Origin: JAJEFO01 sp965214325
GTDB taxonomy: Bacteria > Pseudomonadota > Alphaproteobacteria > Rhodobacterales > Rhodobacteraceae
Direction: 5' to 3'
DNA: 64,000 nt
NCBI GenBank assembly: GCA_965214325.1
Contig: CBDCBG010000006.1
Coordinates: 558,001 to 622,000 of the forward strand
Part shown: positions 33,794 through 43,282 of the stretch, in pieces
Position numbering within the stretch: position 1 is the stretch's first letter
Layout of the letters: each line of letters begins with the position of its first letter
Translations under genes and position numbers: made by a program
The notes under the pieces: generated by a model
What the model saw: only the letters and a program-made list of their open reading frames with translations
Database searches by the model: none
What the model was told of the DNA's origin: nothing

Positions 33794-34055
33794 GGCGGTC
33801 TCCTGGTCTCACAACCGGGACTGTCGCCGCCATCTGGCCCACATGCAACATCCTGTGCCGAAAAAACAGGCACCCGCTACCTCTGGTGTTGCACTTCAGA
33901 GTGGAACGGGGGTTCCAAAAAATACAATCAGACCGGCTTCTTAAGTCAAGTTCCTAAAATCAAGATCATGAAAATCAAGGAATTAACTTAAATTATTGAA
34001 TTAATTTCAGAACTTCATATAGCGACCGTCGAACCGCCACGCCCACCGTCTTCGC

Positions 34056-34508
34056 CTAGCCGCGCCCATAGAGATCTTCCGCGCGGCGCTCAAAGGATTG
34101 CACAACGCGCTGCGTCACTTCATTGAAAAAGAGCTTGGCCGTGGTCTGCAAGAGCCTGTTTCGGAGTTCGAAGTCGACATGAAAATCCAGGTCAGAACCG
34201 CCTTCCTCGGCGTCAACGAACTCCCAAGCCGACGTCATTCGGCGGAATGGGCCGTCAAGATACTCGGTGTTGATCCTGTTTGCGCCGGGCCAGAGTGTGA
34301 CCCGGCTGCCGAACTTCTCGCTGAACACCTTGAAGGAGATCACCAAGTCGGCGAGCATCACGACTTGGCTGCCTTCATGGCGCATCTCGCGAATGCGCGC
34401 GGCGGCGGTCCAAGGCAGGAATTCCGGGTATCGCTCCACGTCCGCCACAAGGTCGTACATCTGTCTCGCACTGTATGGAACGCGGCGGCATTCGGAATGG
34501 GAGGGCAT
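34056..34508 (-). CDS. COQ10/RatA-like START-domain protein (ubiquinone-binding)
   Basis: This 150-residue protein has the polyketide-cyclase/START fold. The signature run RVPYSARQMYDLVADVERYP, EFLPW at the N-terminus is characteristic of the COQ10/RatA group, and the C-terminal amphipathic helix ends SFERRAEDLYG. It is expected to bind ubiquinone or another lipid and support respiration; in E. coli the homologue RatA was described as ribosome-associated. It is divergent from hpt with 71 bases between, so both promoters lie there. Confidence 0.88.
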   Translation of the reverse strand: MPSHSECRRVPYSARQMYDLVADVERYPEFLPWTAAARIREMRHEGSQVVMLADLVISFKVFSEKFGSRVTLWPGANRINTEYLDGPFRRMTSAWEFVDAEEGGSDLDFHVDFELRNRLLQTTAKLFFNEVTQRVVQSFERRAEDLYGRG

Positions 34509-34579
34509 GTGCTCGGGTCTGGAATCGTCCTTGCCTTTACGTGTAGGGAGCGGAGACGGGGGTCAAGGGGAGACTCGTT

Positions 34580-35155
34580 GTGACAAGACCATATTCGATC
34601 GTTGAGTTGATCTCGGCACGGACCATTGCAACACGTGTCGAGGAACTCGCCCGGGAAATCCAAGCGACCTTTCGCGACACCGACAAGCTGATAATGGTCG
34701 GGATCTTGCGCGGTTCCTTCGTGCTGATTTCCGATCTCGTGCGCAAGCTTGACATGAACGTCGAGGTCGACTTCCTCGAAGTTTCCTCCTACGGGAACGA
34801 GATGGTCTCGAGCCACCAGGTGCGCATCCTCAAGGATCTCCGGGGCGAAATCGAAGGCGAGGACGTTCTCGTGGTCGAGGACATCGTGGACACGGGATAC
34901 ACGCTGAGCCACGTCTTGAGATTCTTGCAGGCGCGATACCCGCGAAGGCTCGAAACGATCGCACTTCTTGACAAGCCGTCGTGTCGTGAAATCGACATTT
35001 CCGCCACCTGGACCGGGTTTGAGATTCCCGACGAGTTCGTCGTCGGCTATGGAATCGATTACGCACAAAGAAACAGGAACCTGCCCTATATCGGACGCGT
35101 TTGCCTTGAGGACTCGAATTGCGGGGACAGCAACGAGTTGGCCGAAGACTCGTAG
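34580..35155 (+). CDS. hpt: hypoxanthine phosphoribosyltransferase
   Basis: This 191-residue type I phosphoribosyltransferase salvages hypoxanthine/guanine with PRPP. The PRPP loop is VLVVEDIVDTGYTL near residue 97, and VGILRGSFVLISDLVR is the family N-terminal loop. DKPSCREID and VVGYGIDYAQRNRNLPYIG are typical of Hpt. The start is GTG at 34580 with GGGGAGAC upstream. The gene looks intact. Confidence 0.92.
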   Translation: MTRPYSIVELISARTIATRVEELAREIQATFRDTDKLIMVGILRGSFVLISDLVRKLDMNVEVDFLEVSSYGNEMVSSHQVRILKDLRGEIEGEDVLVVEDIVDTGYTLSHVLRFLQARYPRRLETIALLDKPSCREIDISATWTGFEIPDEFVVGYGIDYAQRNRNLPYIGRVCLEDSNCGDSNELAEDS

Positions 35156-35265
35156 TCACCGAACGAAAGCACTCCCGCAATGTTCCCATGGCCGAGAGCG
35201 GTGGCATTCCTGGAGTCTTTGGCTAACATGCAAGGCATAACGGACCATGCTTCTAGGAGAGGCAG

Positions 35266-35736
35266 ATGAAATTCACGAAGCAATTTGCTCTCATGTTTGC
35301 CGCGCTTGCATTGGTGGGAGTCACGCTCGCGCATGCAGACGGACATGACGGCAATCCGGCCGCCAGCGCTCGTCAGGCGCACATGAAGCTCTATGCGTTC
35401 AACCTCGACTTGATCGGAGCCGTGGCGAAGAGTGAATTCGACTACGATGCAGATGCAGCGCATTCGGCCGCGAACAATCTCCTGGCGCTCGCAATGATGA
35501 ACCAGGACGCCTATTGGGCACCGGGTACGTCCGCGGCGGAATTGGGCAATGAGACCAAGGCTCTGCCCTCCATCTGGGAGGAGGACTTGCGATTCGGAGA
35601 GTCTGTCGTTCAACTGGTCGAGGCCGCCGGCCAGCTCGCGGCGGCGGCGGGTGAGGGTCAAGACGCGTTGCGCGGCGCAATCCGGGGTGTTGGCGGCGCT
35701 TGCAGCGCCTGCCATAGAAACTACCGCCAGCGCTGA
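35266..35736 (+). CDS. cytochrome c' / c-556 family protein
   Basis: The protein has 156 residues. Residues 1-24 form a signal peptide (MKFTKQFALMFAALALVGVT, cleavage near AHA-DG), so it is periplasmic. The body is a predicted four-helix bundle and the single heme site CSACH lies close to the C-terminus, the hallmark of cytochromes c' and c-556. Such proteins act in electron transfer or NO binding. AGGAGAGG precedes the ATG. It lies 44 bases before a diheme cytochrome, probably an operon. Confidence 0.9.
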   Translation: MKFTKQFALMFAALALVGVTLAHADGHDGNPAASARQAHMKLYAFNLDLIGAVAKSEFDYDADAAHSAANNLLALAMMNQDAYWAPGTSAAELGNETKALPSIWEEDLRFGESVVQLVEAAGQLAAAAGEGQDALRGAIRGVGGACSACHRNYRQR

Positions 35737-35780
35737 GACCGACGGCAACGAGAACAACCTGTCAGCCGAGGTGAAAGCTA

Positions 35781-36653
35781 ATGACGCGTGCTCTTACGTG
35801 GCTGTCCTTGCTCGGAGCGCTTGGCATTGCGGCAGCACTTTGGCTGACCCGTCCCGCGGTCGTTGACCCGGCAAGGTTTGCGGCGCTCCAAGGCAATGCG
35901 GCGCGAGGCGAAATGGTGTTCTGGGCAGGTGGGTGCGCTTCGTGCCACAAGGCCGAAACGAGCAACGACGATCTGGCGCTTCCAGGAGGCCGACGCTTCG
36001 TGACGCAGTTCGGCACATTCATCGCACCCAACATCTCGTCTGATCCAACCCGCGGAATCGGTGACTGGCAAGTGGTTGAGTTCGCCTCTGCCCTGCTCCA
36101 TGGCACGTCACCCGAGGGTCGGCACTACTACCCGGCGTTTCCATACACATCCTACGCCCGGATGAATGACCAGGACGTTGCCGATCTTTGGGCGTTCATG
36201 CGAACGCTGCCAGCATCGCCTGCATCAAGCCAGCCTCACGAGCTGGGTTTTCCGTTCAATGTCCGCGCCTCGCTCGGACCGTGGAAAGCCCTGTTCCTGA
36301 AGCCGGCATGGGTGCGGCCTGCCGAGACACCCGAACTGAAACGCGGCCGATACCTGGTGGAAGCCCTGGGCCACTGCGCGGAATGCCATACGCCTAGGAA
36401 CCTGCTTGGAGGCAGCCTTGTTTCAGCGTGGATGGAAGGCGCACCACATCCGGCCGGGAAGGGACGCATTCCCGCGTTGGTGCCGGGCGCTCTGGACTGG
36501 AGCGCGGAAGACATTGCCTACTACCTTGAAACCGGATTCACGCCGGACTTCGACAGTGCGGGCGGCGAGATGGCCGAGGTTGTCGCAACCATAGGCAGGC
36601 TTTCACCCGAGGACCGTCTCGCCATCGCGCATTACATCAGGGCGCTGGAATAG
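35781..36653 (+). CDS. diheme cytochrome c
   Basis: The protein has 290 residues. An uncleaved or cleavable N-terminal hydrophobic segment (residues 6-22) targets it to the periplasmic side. Two cytochrome c folds carry heme motifs C52-ASCH56 and C199-AECH203. Domain layout resembles the cytochrome subunits of alcohol/sugar dehydrogenases (GMC or PQQ type), with HELGFPF and GRYLVEALGHCAECHTPRN as typical blocks. It may accept electrons from a periplasmic dehydrogenase or pair with the c'-type protein upstream. Confidence 0.9.
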   Translation: MTRALTWLSLLGALGIAAALWLTRPAVVDPARFAALQGNAARGEMVFWAGGCASCHKAETSNDDLALPGGRRFVTQFGTFIAPNISSDPTRGIGDWQVVEFASALLHGTSPEGRHYYPAFPYTSYARMNDQDVADLWAFMRTLPASPASSQPHELGFPFNVRASLGPWKALFLKPAWVRPAETPELKRGRYLVEALGHCAECHTPRNLLGGSLVSAWMEGAPHPAGKGRIPALVPGALDWSAEDIAYYLETGFTPDFDSAGGEMAEVVATIGRLSPEDRLAIAHYIRALE

Positions 36654-36748
36654 TCTCGCCACGTCTCCTGGACCCAATGAAACGCGCATGCCTGCAAGGG
36701 CCAAGAGATGCCTTGCGTTTCCCGAGCATCCCGGGGCAATGAGCGAAA

Positions 36749-37342
36749 ATGGCAAGTTTCATCCTGGCTGTCTTCTTTCTGATCATCACGCCAGGTCCAG
36801 GAGTCCTGTCTCTCGCAGGTGTCGGCTCGGCGTTCGGATATGTGCATGGTGTCCGGTATCTAGCAGGACTCTTTGTCGGCACGAACCTCGTGTGCCTTGC
36901 GGTGATCAGCGGGTTGGCGGCACTGGTGCTAGCTGAACCCGGGATCCGAGTGGCATTGGCCGTGGCATCAGCGGCCTATCTGCTGTGGCTGGCCTTCCGG
37001 ATCGCCGTTGCCGGTACGAGAATTGCATTCATCGAGCAGCCGAGGCCTCCCGGAATCCGAGGCGGGATCCTGCTTCAGGCGGTCAATCCGAAGGCCTATG
37101 TGGTGAACACGACATTGTTTTCCGGATTTGCATTCTTGTCCGAGAACCCCCTTCTTGAAATCGGAATAAAGCTACTTCTTCTTAATATGTTGTGGATCGC
37201 AATTCATGTAGTCTGGCTATGCGCCGGTGTCACGATTCGGCGGATGAACCTGCCCGAGAGTTGGCAGCGAAGCATCAATGTGGGAATGGCGGCAACGATG
37301 GTCGCCGTTGTGACGCTGACAGCAATTGCGCCTCAAGGATGA
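36749..37342 (+). CDS. LysE/RhtB-family exporter
   Basis: This 197-residue inner-membrane protein has about six hydrophobic helices. The LysE signature FLIITPGPGVLSLAG is at residues 10-24 and the conserved NPKAYV at about 112-117. Family members export amino acids or related metabolites. It lies 95 bases after the diheme cytochrome. No strong ribosome site is visible. Substrate is unknown. Confidence 0.85.
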   Translation: MASFILAVFFLIITPGPGVLSLAGVGSAFGYVHGVRYLAGLFVGTNLVCLAVISGLAALVLAEPGIRVALAVASAAYLLWLAFRIAVAGTRIAFIEQPRPPGIRGGILLQAVNPKAYVVNTTLFSGFAFLSENPLLEIGIKLLLLNMLWIAIHVVWLCAGVTIRRMNLPESWQRSINVGMAATMVAVVTLTAIAPQG

Positions 37343-37752
37343 CCATCAAGCAGCAAAGGATCATGGAACACATTCTTGTTGACGGCGGTCAAGTCGACGA
37401 GGAGACGAACTCGCGGCAATTGCCGAAGTTCGAACGGGCCTGGCCCGGCGGCAGGTTCATCCACGTGCATGTCGACAATGCCCGCCATCACCACGCATGG
37501 ACGCTCAAGCCATTCAAGGATGGGCCGGAATGCCGCGCCAGTTGCACATACCGTTGCACAAGCACCGCGCATCCCGGTCCCTTGGAGCGATATTCGGGTG
37601 TCATGCATTGCCATGTGACGCACAATCGGTTCCGCCCGAATTGCCGCCCGTTCACTGATGCAGGCATTGCGCTCCTTAACGAAATCCGCCGTCGGGAACG
37701 GCAACGATTGCGGATTCCGTCGTCTGCGCGAATTCCGTGTCATCACCCATGA
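37343..37752 (+). pseudogene. IS630-type transposase C-terminal remnant
   Basis: The frame around 37362-37752 reads RFIHVHVDNARHHHAWTLKP and YSGVMHCHVTHNRF. It matches the second Asp (VDNARYHHA) and Glu (ERLWGVMHRHVTHN) blocks of IS630-like transposases. The N-terminal two thirds are absent and the ERLW block is degraded to ERYS. It is unrelated at the sequence level to the IS630 copy at 40161. Confidence 0.65.
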
Positions 37753-37823
37753 CCAGCGCCGCACAATCAGGTAGCAGGAGGACGATGCGGGATTGACAGG
37801 ACCCAACTGAGGAGCAACCAGAC

Positions 37824-38659
37824 ATGAAAATCCCTTCCATTCTTGGCTTGGCGGTGGCGACGGGTCTGTCTTTCGCAGCCTGAGGCGTTGCAGATACGCG
37901 TGCCCGTGATCCCGAGGACATCAGGGAACTCACCGGCCTGTCCGTGCCGGTCGAGACGGGAACGGCGCAGCGGCAACGCCAACAGGAGATCGTCTCGCGC
38001 ACGGATTCCCTGATACCTCCACCTTGCACATTGAGGTCATGTCCCAAGACGGAACCCAGAGGTTCCGGTTGCCGCCGGACTGCTCCGGTCCACTTTGCGA
38101 ACTGCTCAACCCCGTGACCGGCGGCGCCGAGACGCGGTCGTGATGGCGTCAGGCGATGTCGATGCCATCGGGGCGGCACATGGGCGTGGACGGGACCTCG
38201 TTCGGCACCTGGATGGACCATTGCGCGTTCGTGCTCAGCACCGAAAGCGCAATCGGTGAGGAGATCGTGTCCTGTTCCGTGTGCACGCTCGCGCCGGGAG
38301 ACTTCACGGACTGCACGCCGGCCGGAATTGCCACGTGGCTCGGCAACATGGTGAGAACGCCCATCGCTGAGGACGACAAGGGCAATCAGGTCGCCGGAAC
38401 CGCGACCCGGAAACACGACATGGCTGTTGGCGGGCTTGATGCGGCATTCAGTGGCATCCGGCACATTGACCGTGGGCAGGCGCATCCTGTCGAGGCGCTG
38501 ATCCTTTCCAACATCGCGGTCGGCGTCAACGGAACCTTTGCCACCGGTCAGTCCGGCACGCGCATCTAGGGTGGCTTCCACGGCCCCGAACACGCAGAGG
38601 TTGCAGGCTTCTTCGAGCGATCCGACATCATCGGCGCCTTCGGCGCTACCCGGCAATAG
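37824..38659 (+). pseudogene. TbpB-like / Slam-type surface lipoprotein, decayed
   Basis: A good ribosome site (GAGGAGC) precedes MKIPSILGLAVATGLSFAA, a signal peptide, followed at once by a TGA (37881). The downstream frames keep recognisable pieces: SFGTWMDHCAFVLST near 38190, TATRKHDMAVGGLDAAFSGI near 38400, and GGFHGPEHAEVAGFFERSDI, IGAFGATRQ at the end. The G-x-F/YGP-H-EV-G-F...GAFGA block is the barrel end of transferrin-binding protein B-like lipoproteins. A TAG interrupts it at about 38568. At least two stops and frame changes make it non-functional. IS30 copy B inserted just after its stop. Confidence 0.65.
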
Positions 38660-38662
38660 AAC

Positions 38663-40048
38663 CCCCACTTCCAGTCCGAAGTGCAACGCCGGCCATTTCC
38701 GTAGCGAGGGCGTAGCCCGAGCGGAGGAAATGGCCCGGCGGCGGGATTTTCCTGCCCCAGGCACCGGAAATCCGGGCCGGATGCGGCTGAAGTCCCTCGG
38801 GTACGGAGCGTAGTCAGGCTCTCTCGACAGTGCAAGCCCCGCGCAGTGACGTGATCGGCCCGCCGGGCGAAGCGAGGGCGGAGCCCGAACGAGGCCGGCG
38901 GGCCGATCACGTCGCTTTCCTCCCCGGACCGGTCCCCTGAAGGACGGTCCGGGACGGTTTCCGTCATGGAGGCCGCGCCGCCCGGAACGCCTCCTCCGGC
39001 GTCAGGCAGCCCAGCGCCTTCCTCGGACGCGCGTTCAGCCGGTCCTGAACCGCCTTCACCTGTGCGTCGGTGACCTGGCGGAAGTCCGTCCATTTCGGAA
39101 AATACTGACGCACGAGACCGTTCGTGTGCTCGTTCAGGCCGCGCTCCCAGGAATGGTACGGCGTGGCGAAAAAGAACCCTGCACCGAGCGCCTGAGCCAC
39201 CTGGGCGTGACCCGCGAACTCCTTCCCGTTGTCCGCCGTGATCGTGTGGACCAGCGCGTGCAGCGGCAGCAGCATTCCGAGCATCGCGTTGCCGACCGCG
39301 TCCGCCGTCTTCCGGCCGACCAACGCCAGAAGCGTGTATTTCGACGCTCGCTCCACCAGCGACACCAGCGCGCCGCCGTGGCCCTTCCCGATGATCGTGT
39401 CCGCCTCCCAGTCGCCGACCCGCTCCTTCGCCTCCGCCACCGCCGGACGCTCGGAGATGTCCACGCGGCCCGGGATGTGCCCGCGCCCCGCATGACGTCC
39501 GCCCTTCCAGTTCGGCCTCTTTCCCCGGCGGCGCAGGAGCAGGTAGAGCTGGCCGCCAGACTTCCGGTCGGCGCGGACGTGCCGGCAGGTCCACTGCCGC
39601 CCCGCCATCGGGACGCCCTCCTTCCTGAGACGGCCGGCGATCTGCTCGGGGCTCCAGCCGTCGGCCAGCCTGTCCTCCACCAGCCGCCACCGCTCCGGCG
39701 TCATCTTCCTGGCAACCGACGAGGCCGCGCTGCGCCGTGCCGAAGCCTTCCCCTGCGCCTGCCTGTGCCGATAGCCGCGGCCGCCGCCGTTCCGGCGCAC
39801 CTCGCGCCAGACCGTCGTCCGGTCGCGGCCCAGCTGCCGCGCGATCGCTGGTTCAGAAAGCCCGCCTTTCCTCAGCGCGCAAATCTGGCACCGTTCTTCC
39901 CGGGTCAGGTGGCGGTAGCCCTTTGGCATGGCGGTCTCCTGGTCTCACAACCGGGACTGTCGCCGCCATCTGGCCCACATGCAACATCCTGTGCCGAAAA
40001 AACAGGCACCCACTACCGCTGGTGTTGCACTTCAGAGTGGAACGGGGG
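38663..40048 (-). mobile_element. IS30-family element, copy B
   Basis: This 1386-bp element has the same ends and internal hairpins as copy A. It is flanked by AAC on both sides (38660-38662 and 40049-40051). It is six bases shorter than copy A because the transposase lacks two codons. Each copy has its own target duplication, so they inserted independently. Direct-repeat recombination between the two would delete about 6.1 kb including hpt. Confidence 0.9.
38964..39929 (-). CDS. IS30-family transposase (copy B)
   Basis: This 321-residue protein is almost identical to copy A, with the same helix-turn-helix and DDE blocks (WEADTIIG, TADNGKEF, NEHTNGLV). It lacks the VA repeat found in copy A's AVAVAEA. 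The reading frame is complete and the start has GGAGACCGCC upstream. Confidence 0.94.
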   Translation of the reverse strand: MPKGYRHLTREERCQICALRKGGLSEPAIARQLGRDRTTVWREVRRNGGGRGYRHRQAQGKASARRSAASSVARKMTPERWRLVEDRLADGWSPEQIAGRLRKEGVPMAGRQWTCRHVRADRKSGGQLYLLLRRRGKRPNWKGGRHAGRGHIPGRVDISERPAVAEAKERVGDWEADTIIGKGHGGALVSLVERASKYTLLALVGRKTADAVGNAMLGMLLPLHALVHTITADNGKEFAGHAQVAQALGAGFFFATPYHSWERGLNEHTNGLVRQYFPKWTDFRQVTDAQVKAVQDRLNARPRKALGCLTPEEAFRAARPP

Positions 40049-40290
40049 AACCAAGAAAGAGGCGGACCGAGCGGAGTGAGTCCCTGAACACAGCCTGCGG
40101 TTGCAGCGGGACACCAAGGACGGGGACCGCTCCGACGTTCGTGCGATTACCCCAATGATACCAATTCAAGAAAGTAATGACTCACGAACAAACAAGGAAC
40201 ATCATGTTGTGGTGCGATGCGACAAACTGTGTGCGGCCGATGCCATCCTGCTCCATGTTGTGGGTGCTGAAATCTCACATGGAGGAAGAC

Positions 40291-40784
40291 ATGCCCGCAG
40301 GCATCGCGATCACGAACACCGACCGCACGGTCGATGACACTGGAGCCCTGGCGCGCAAGTGCAATGATTCACGACAGTCCCGACGCCTGCGTGCCATCGC
40401 GCACCTGATGGAAGGCGAACTCGGCCGCGGCATGACAGCGCTCCGGGCCCGGGTCGACAGACAGACGCTCTGCGACTGGTCCAACCGGCACGATGCGGAG
40501 GGGCCGGACGGGCTGAAGGACCGTCCGCGCAGCGGACGATCCTCGAAGCTGGACGCGAGCCGGAAGGCCGAGGTCAGGCACTGGCTTGAAGACGGGCCTG
40601 GCCCTGGCGTCCCGGCCTGGACCCCTGGACTGCTCAAGGAGAGGATCAAGGTCGTCTTCGGTGCCGTGATGTCGCTCGAGGCGGTTCGGTGCCTGGTCCG
40701 GGCGCTCGGGTTCCGGAAGGTGTCCCCGCGCCCGCTTCACCCCAAGGCGGACCCGCAGGCGCAGGAGGATTTCCGGCGGAATTT
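40291..40784 (+). pseudogene. IS630-family transposase, 5' part
   Basis: From ATG 40291 (GGAGGAAG upstream) the frame reads MPAGIAITNTDRTVDD and a helix-turn-helix region, ARVDRQTLCDWSNRHDAEGP, GLKDRPRSGR, then WTPGLLKERI and ALGFRKVSPRPLHPKADPQA. These are the N-terminal and linker blocks of IS630 transposases. It breaks off at FRRNF where the insert begins. The catalytic part resumes at 43283. Confidence 0.88.
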
Positions 40785-43277
40785 CACACGTCCTGACCTC
40801 GCGGGCTGATTTCGATGTCCTCCAGGGCCCGTTTGGCCAACAAAACAACGACAATATGCAGATTTCCGGCTTGACAGGCACGCCGGAAGCGGGCAATATG
40901 ACATGAGGCTCACTTTCAGGTTTCCCGCTTCCCATGAACACGCTCGCCATGCACCCTTCAGACGCCGTCCAGATCGGCGCTTCGTGCTTCTCCTTCGCAT
41001 CCGAGGACGGCCAGACCGTCTGCTTCTCCAACCTCGAGCCCTTCGACTGCCACGACGAGAACGACCGCCCGGCCATGAGACTGCGGATCGCCAGGTTCGC
41101 CAGGCACGGCATCCGCCACAGGGACCTGCAGGCTGCGTTCGGCGTTGGCCGCGCGACGGTTCAGCGTGCGGCGGACAAGCTTCGGAACGAGGGCGAGGCG
41201 GCGTTCCACGAGCCGCGCCGGGGCCGTGGAACGAGCGTGATCACCGGCGAGACGGCGCGGGAGGCGGACCGCCTCCTTTCCAAGGGCATGAGCGGCACCG
41301 CGGTTGCCCGCGAGCTGGAGGTTCCCGCCACGACGCTGAACCACAACCGCCGCAAGGGGTTCATCGGCGCGCGACAGCCCGAGCCGGAGAACACGAAGCC
41401 GGAGGCGCAGGAGGAGCAGCCGGCCGGAACGGACACGCAGGACGAGGATGTCCGGGCAGGCCTGCTCGGCCGCAGCGAACGGGACCGGCGCGACCGGGAG
41501 GCGCCGATGGGCCGGGGCGCGCGCGACAGCGCGGGGCGCGTCGCGGCCTCGGCGGGGGCGATGGCCGAGGCGCATCCGCGCTTCGACGAGCCTCTTTCGG
41601 CGGTCGCCTGCGGCGGCGTGCTGGCCGCGCTGCCGACGCTCCTGAAGGAAGGGCTGCTCGACCGTTCGGGCGCGTTCCTGTCGCTGCCGAAAGGATGCCA
41701 CGGGCTGACGAGCACGCTTCTCCTGCTCGCGTTCCTGTTCATGGCCCGGGTCCGCAACCCCGAGGCGCTGCGCCACGAGGCTCCGGGGGAATGGGGCGCG
41801 GTCCTGGGGCTGGACCGCTGCCCGGAAGCGAAGACGCTGCGGCGCAAGATCCGGGCGCTCGCATCCGACGTTCAGCGGGTGAAGGGCTGGCAGGACGCGC
41901 TGGCGCGGGCGTGGATGGCCGACGAGCCGGACGCCCACGCCACGCTGTCGGTGGACGGGCACGTGAAGGTCTATGCCGGCCGCAAGGGCCGCCTTCCGAA
42001 GCACTTCGTGTCGCGCCGGAAGCTCTGCCTGCCGGCCTCGACCAGCTACTGGGTCAACGCGCTCGGCGGCAGGCCGCTGCTGTGCCTGCACAAGGATCTC
42101 GATCCCGGCATGGCCAAGGCGCTGGAGCACGACGTCCTTCCGGCGCTGGATCGGCTGGGCCTGCCGGGACCGGACGCGCCGGATCTCACGGTCTCGCCGG
42201 AGGCCGCGCCCGCGCTGACGCTGGTCTTCGACCGGGAGGGATGGAGCCCGGCCCTGTTCGCCCGCCTCGCCCGGCGTGGCATCGCGGTGATCACCTGGCA
42301 CAAGGGCTTCAGGGGCGAGGACTGGCCGGAGGAGGAGTTCCGCGCCGTCGAGGCGCCGCTCCACGGTCCCGGCGGCGCCGGCTCGGCCGAGGTCCGCCTT
42401 GCCGAGAGGCGGATCAGGCTGGGCAAGGGCGGCAAGGGGCCCGAGGTTCGCCAGATCCGCCGCTTGCTGGACTCGGGCCGGCAGGTCCCGCTCGTGACCA
42501 CCGACTTCGGCGTGCCGACGGAGCAGGCCGCAGGCGCGCTGTTCTCCCGATGGGCGCAGGAGAGCTTCTTCAAGTACATGCGCGACGAGTTCAGCCTCGA
42601 CGCGCTGCCGGTGCACGGCCTTGCCGAGCAGGATCCGGAGGCGCGCGTCGTCAATCCGGCCCGGCGCGAGCTGGACCGCCGGATCAACCGGATGCGGAAC
42701 AGGCTCGGCACGCTGCGCAACCGCGTCGCCGACCTGACCGGGGGCGGGCCGTCCGGCACGGCCGCCAGGTCCGCCGAGAGGCTGAAGGCCGAGATCGGGA
42801 CGCTCGACGCCGAGCGCGAGGCGCTCAAGCTCCGGCGCAGGGATCTGCCCACGCACGTCAAGGTCGCGGAACTCGGCGAGGATGAGTGGCTTGACGCGCT
42901 GCCCTCCGGCGAGAGGCTGCTCCTCGACGTCATCCGCATGATCGCCTGCCGCGCCGAGACCCGGATGATGCCCGCCGTCGCCGACGCGCAGGGCGCGAAG
43001 CAACGCCCACGCCGCACCCTCGCCGAACTGTTCCAGTCGGATGCCGACATCGTCCCGGACCCGGAAAACGGCATCCTGCGGGTGCGCATCCTCGGCACCG
43101 CCAGCGATGCGGGCGACGCCGCCGTCGCGGGACTGCTCGAAGAGCTCAACCAGACATGCACGATCTTCCCCGGAACCGGCCTGCGCATGGTCTGCGAATT
43201 GCCCGGGAACAATGCCAGGGCGGGGAAACCCGCCTCATGAAAGTTGCCTGTCGCAAGGGGCGAGGTCAGGACGTGTG
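40785..43277 (+). mobile_element. unclassified insertion sequence with 768-aa transposase
   Basis: The ends are perfect inverted repeats of 18 bases, CACACGTCCTGACCTCGC on the left and its complement on the right, plus adjoining weaker pairing. The flanks are AATTT (40780-40784) and AGTTT (43278-43282), a 5-bp duplication with one change. Removing the insert and one flank restores the IS630 reading frame exactly (FRRNF-SELAMSAL). It carries one large gene. I cannot place it in a named IS family from sequence alone. Confidence 0.85.
40934..43240 (+). CDS. large DDE-type transposase of unclassified IS
   Basis: The protein has 768 residues. Two helix-turn-helix units are predicted at about 55-85 (RHRDLQAAFGVGRATVQRAA) and 105-135 (MSGTAVARELEVPATTL), followed by an acidic linker. 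A hydrophobic helical region (about 220-280) precedes an RNase H-like core with Asp in LSVDGHVKVYAG, Asp in LVFDREGWSP and Glu in RWAQESFFKYMRDEF. A coiled-coil-like segment (about 580-650, RRINRMRNRLGTLRNRV) lies C-terminal. It fills the element between the inverted repeats, so it is the transposase. The size is about twice that of common IS transposases. Confidence 0.75.
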   Translation: MNTLAMHPSDAVQIGASCFSFASEDGQTVCFSNLEPFDCHDENDRPAMRLRIARFARHGIRHRDLQAAFGVGRATVQRAADKLRNEGEAAFHEPRRGRGTSVITGETAREADRLLSKGMSGTAVARELEVPATTLNHNRRKGFIGARQPEPENTKPEAQEEQPAGTDTQDEDVRAGLLGRSERDRRDREAPMGRGARDSAGRVAASAGAMAEAHPRFDEPLSAVACGGVLAALPTLLKEGLLDRSGAFLSLPKGCHGLTSTLLLLAFLFMARVRNPEALRHEAPGEWGAVLGLDRCPEAKTLRRKIRALASDVQRVKGWQDALARAWMADEPDAHATLSVDGHVKVYAGRKGRLPKHFVSRRKLCLPASTSYWVNALGGRPLLCLHKDLDPGMAKALEHDVLPALDRLGLPGPDAPDLTVSPEAAPALTLVFDREGWSPALFARLARRGIAVITWHKGFRGEDWPEEEFRAVEAPLHGPGGAGSAEVRLAERRIRLGKGGKGPEVRQIRRLLDSGRQVPLVTTDFGVPTEQAAGALFSRWAQESFFKYMRDEFSLDALPVHGLAEQDPEARVVNPARRELDRRINRMRNRLGTLRNRVADLTGGGPSGTAARSAERLKAEIGTLDAEREALKLRRRDLPTHVKVAELGEDEWLDALPSGERLLLDVIRMIACRAETRMMPAVADAQGAKQRPRRTLAELFQSDADIVPDPENGILRVRILGTASDAGDAAVAGLLEELNQTCTIFPGTGLRMVCELPGNNARAGKPAS

Positions 43278-43282
43278 AGTTT

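Larger units (their letters stand above)
32521..33912 (-). mobile_element. IS30-family element, copy A
   Basis: This 1392-bp element has ends CCCCACTTCCAGTCCGAAGT and, on the other strand, CCCCCGTTCCACTCTGAAGT, matching at most positions. Flanks are TTC on both sides (32518-32520 and 33913-33915), a 3-bp target duplication as expected for IS30. It encodes one transposase on the minus strand. A near-identical copy lies at 38663-40048 in the same orientation. Confidence 0.9.

Noticed and set aside
37881..37883. In-frame TGA after a signal peptide as selenocysteine
   Set aside because: No selenoprotein family match, no downstream hairpin considered convincing, and further stops and frame changes follow, so decay is simpler.
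40958..43003. 681-codon open frame on the minus strand
   Set aside because: It is the antisense shadow of the 768-aa transposase in GC-rich DNA; no motifs or start signals, and Arg/Gly/Leu-rich composition typical of such shadows.
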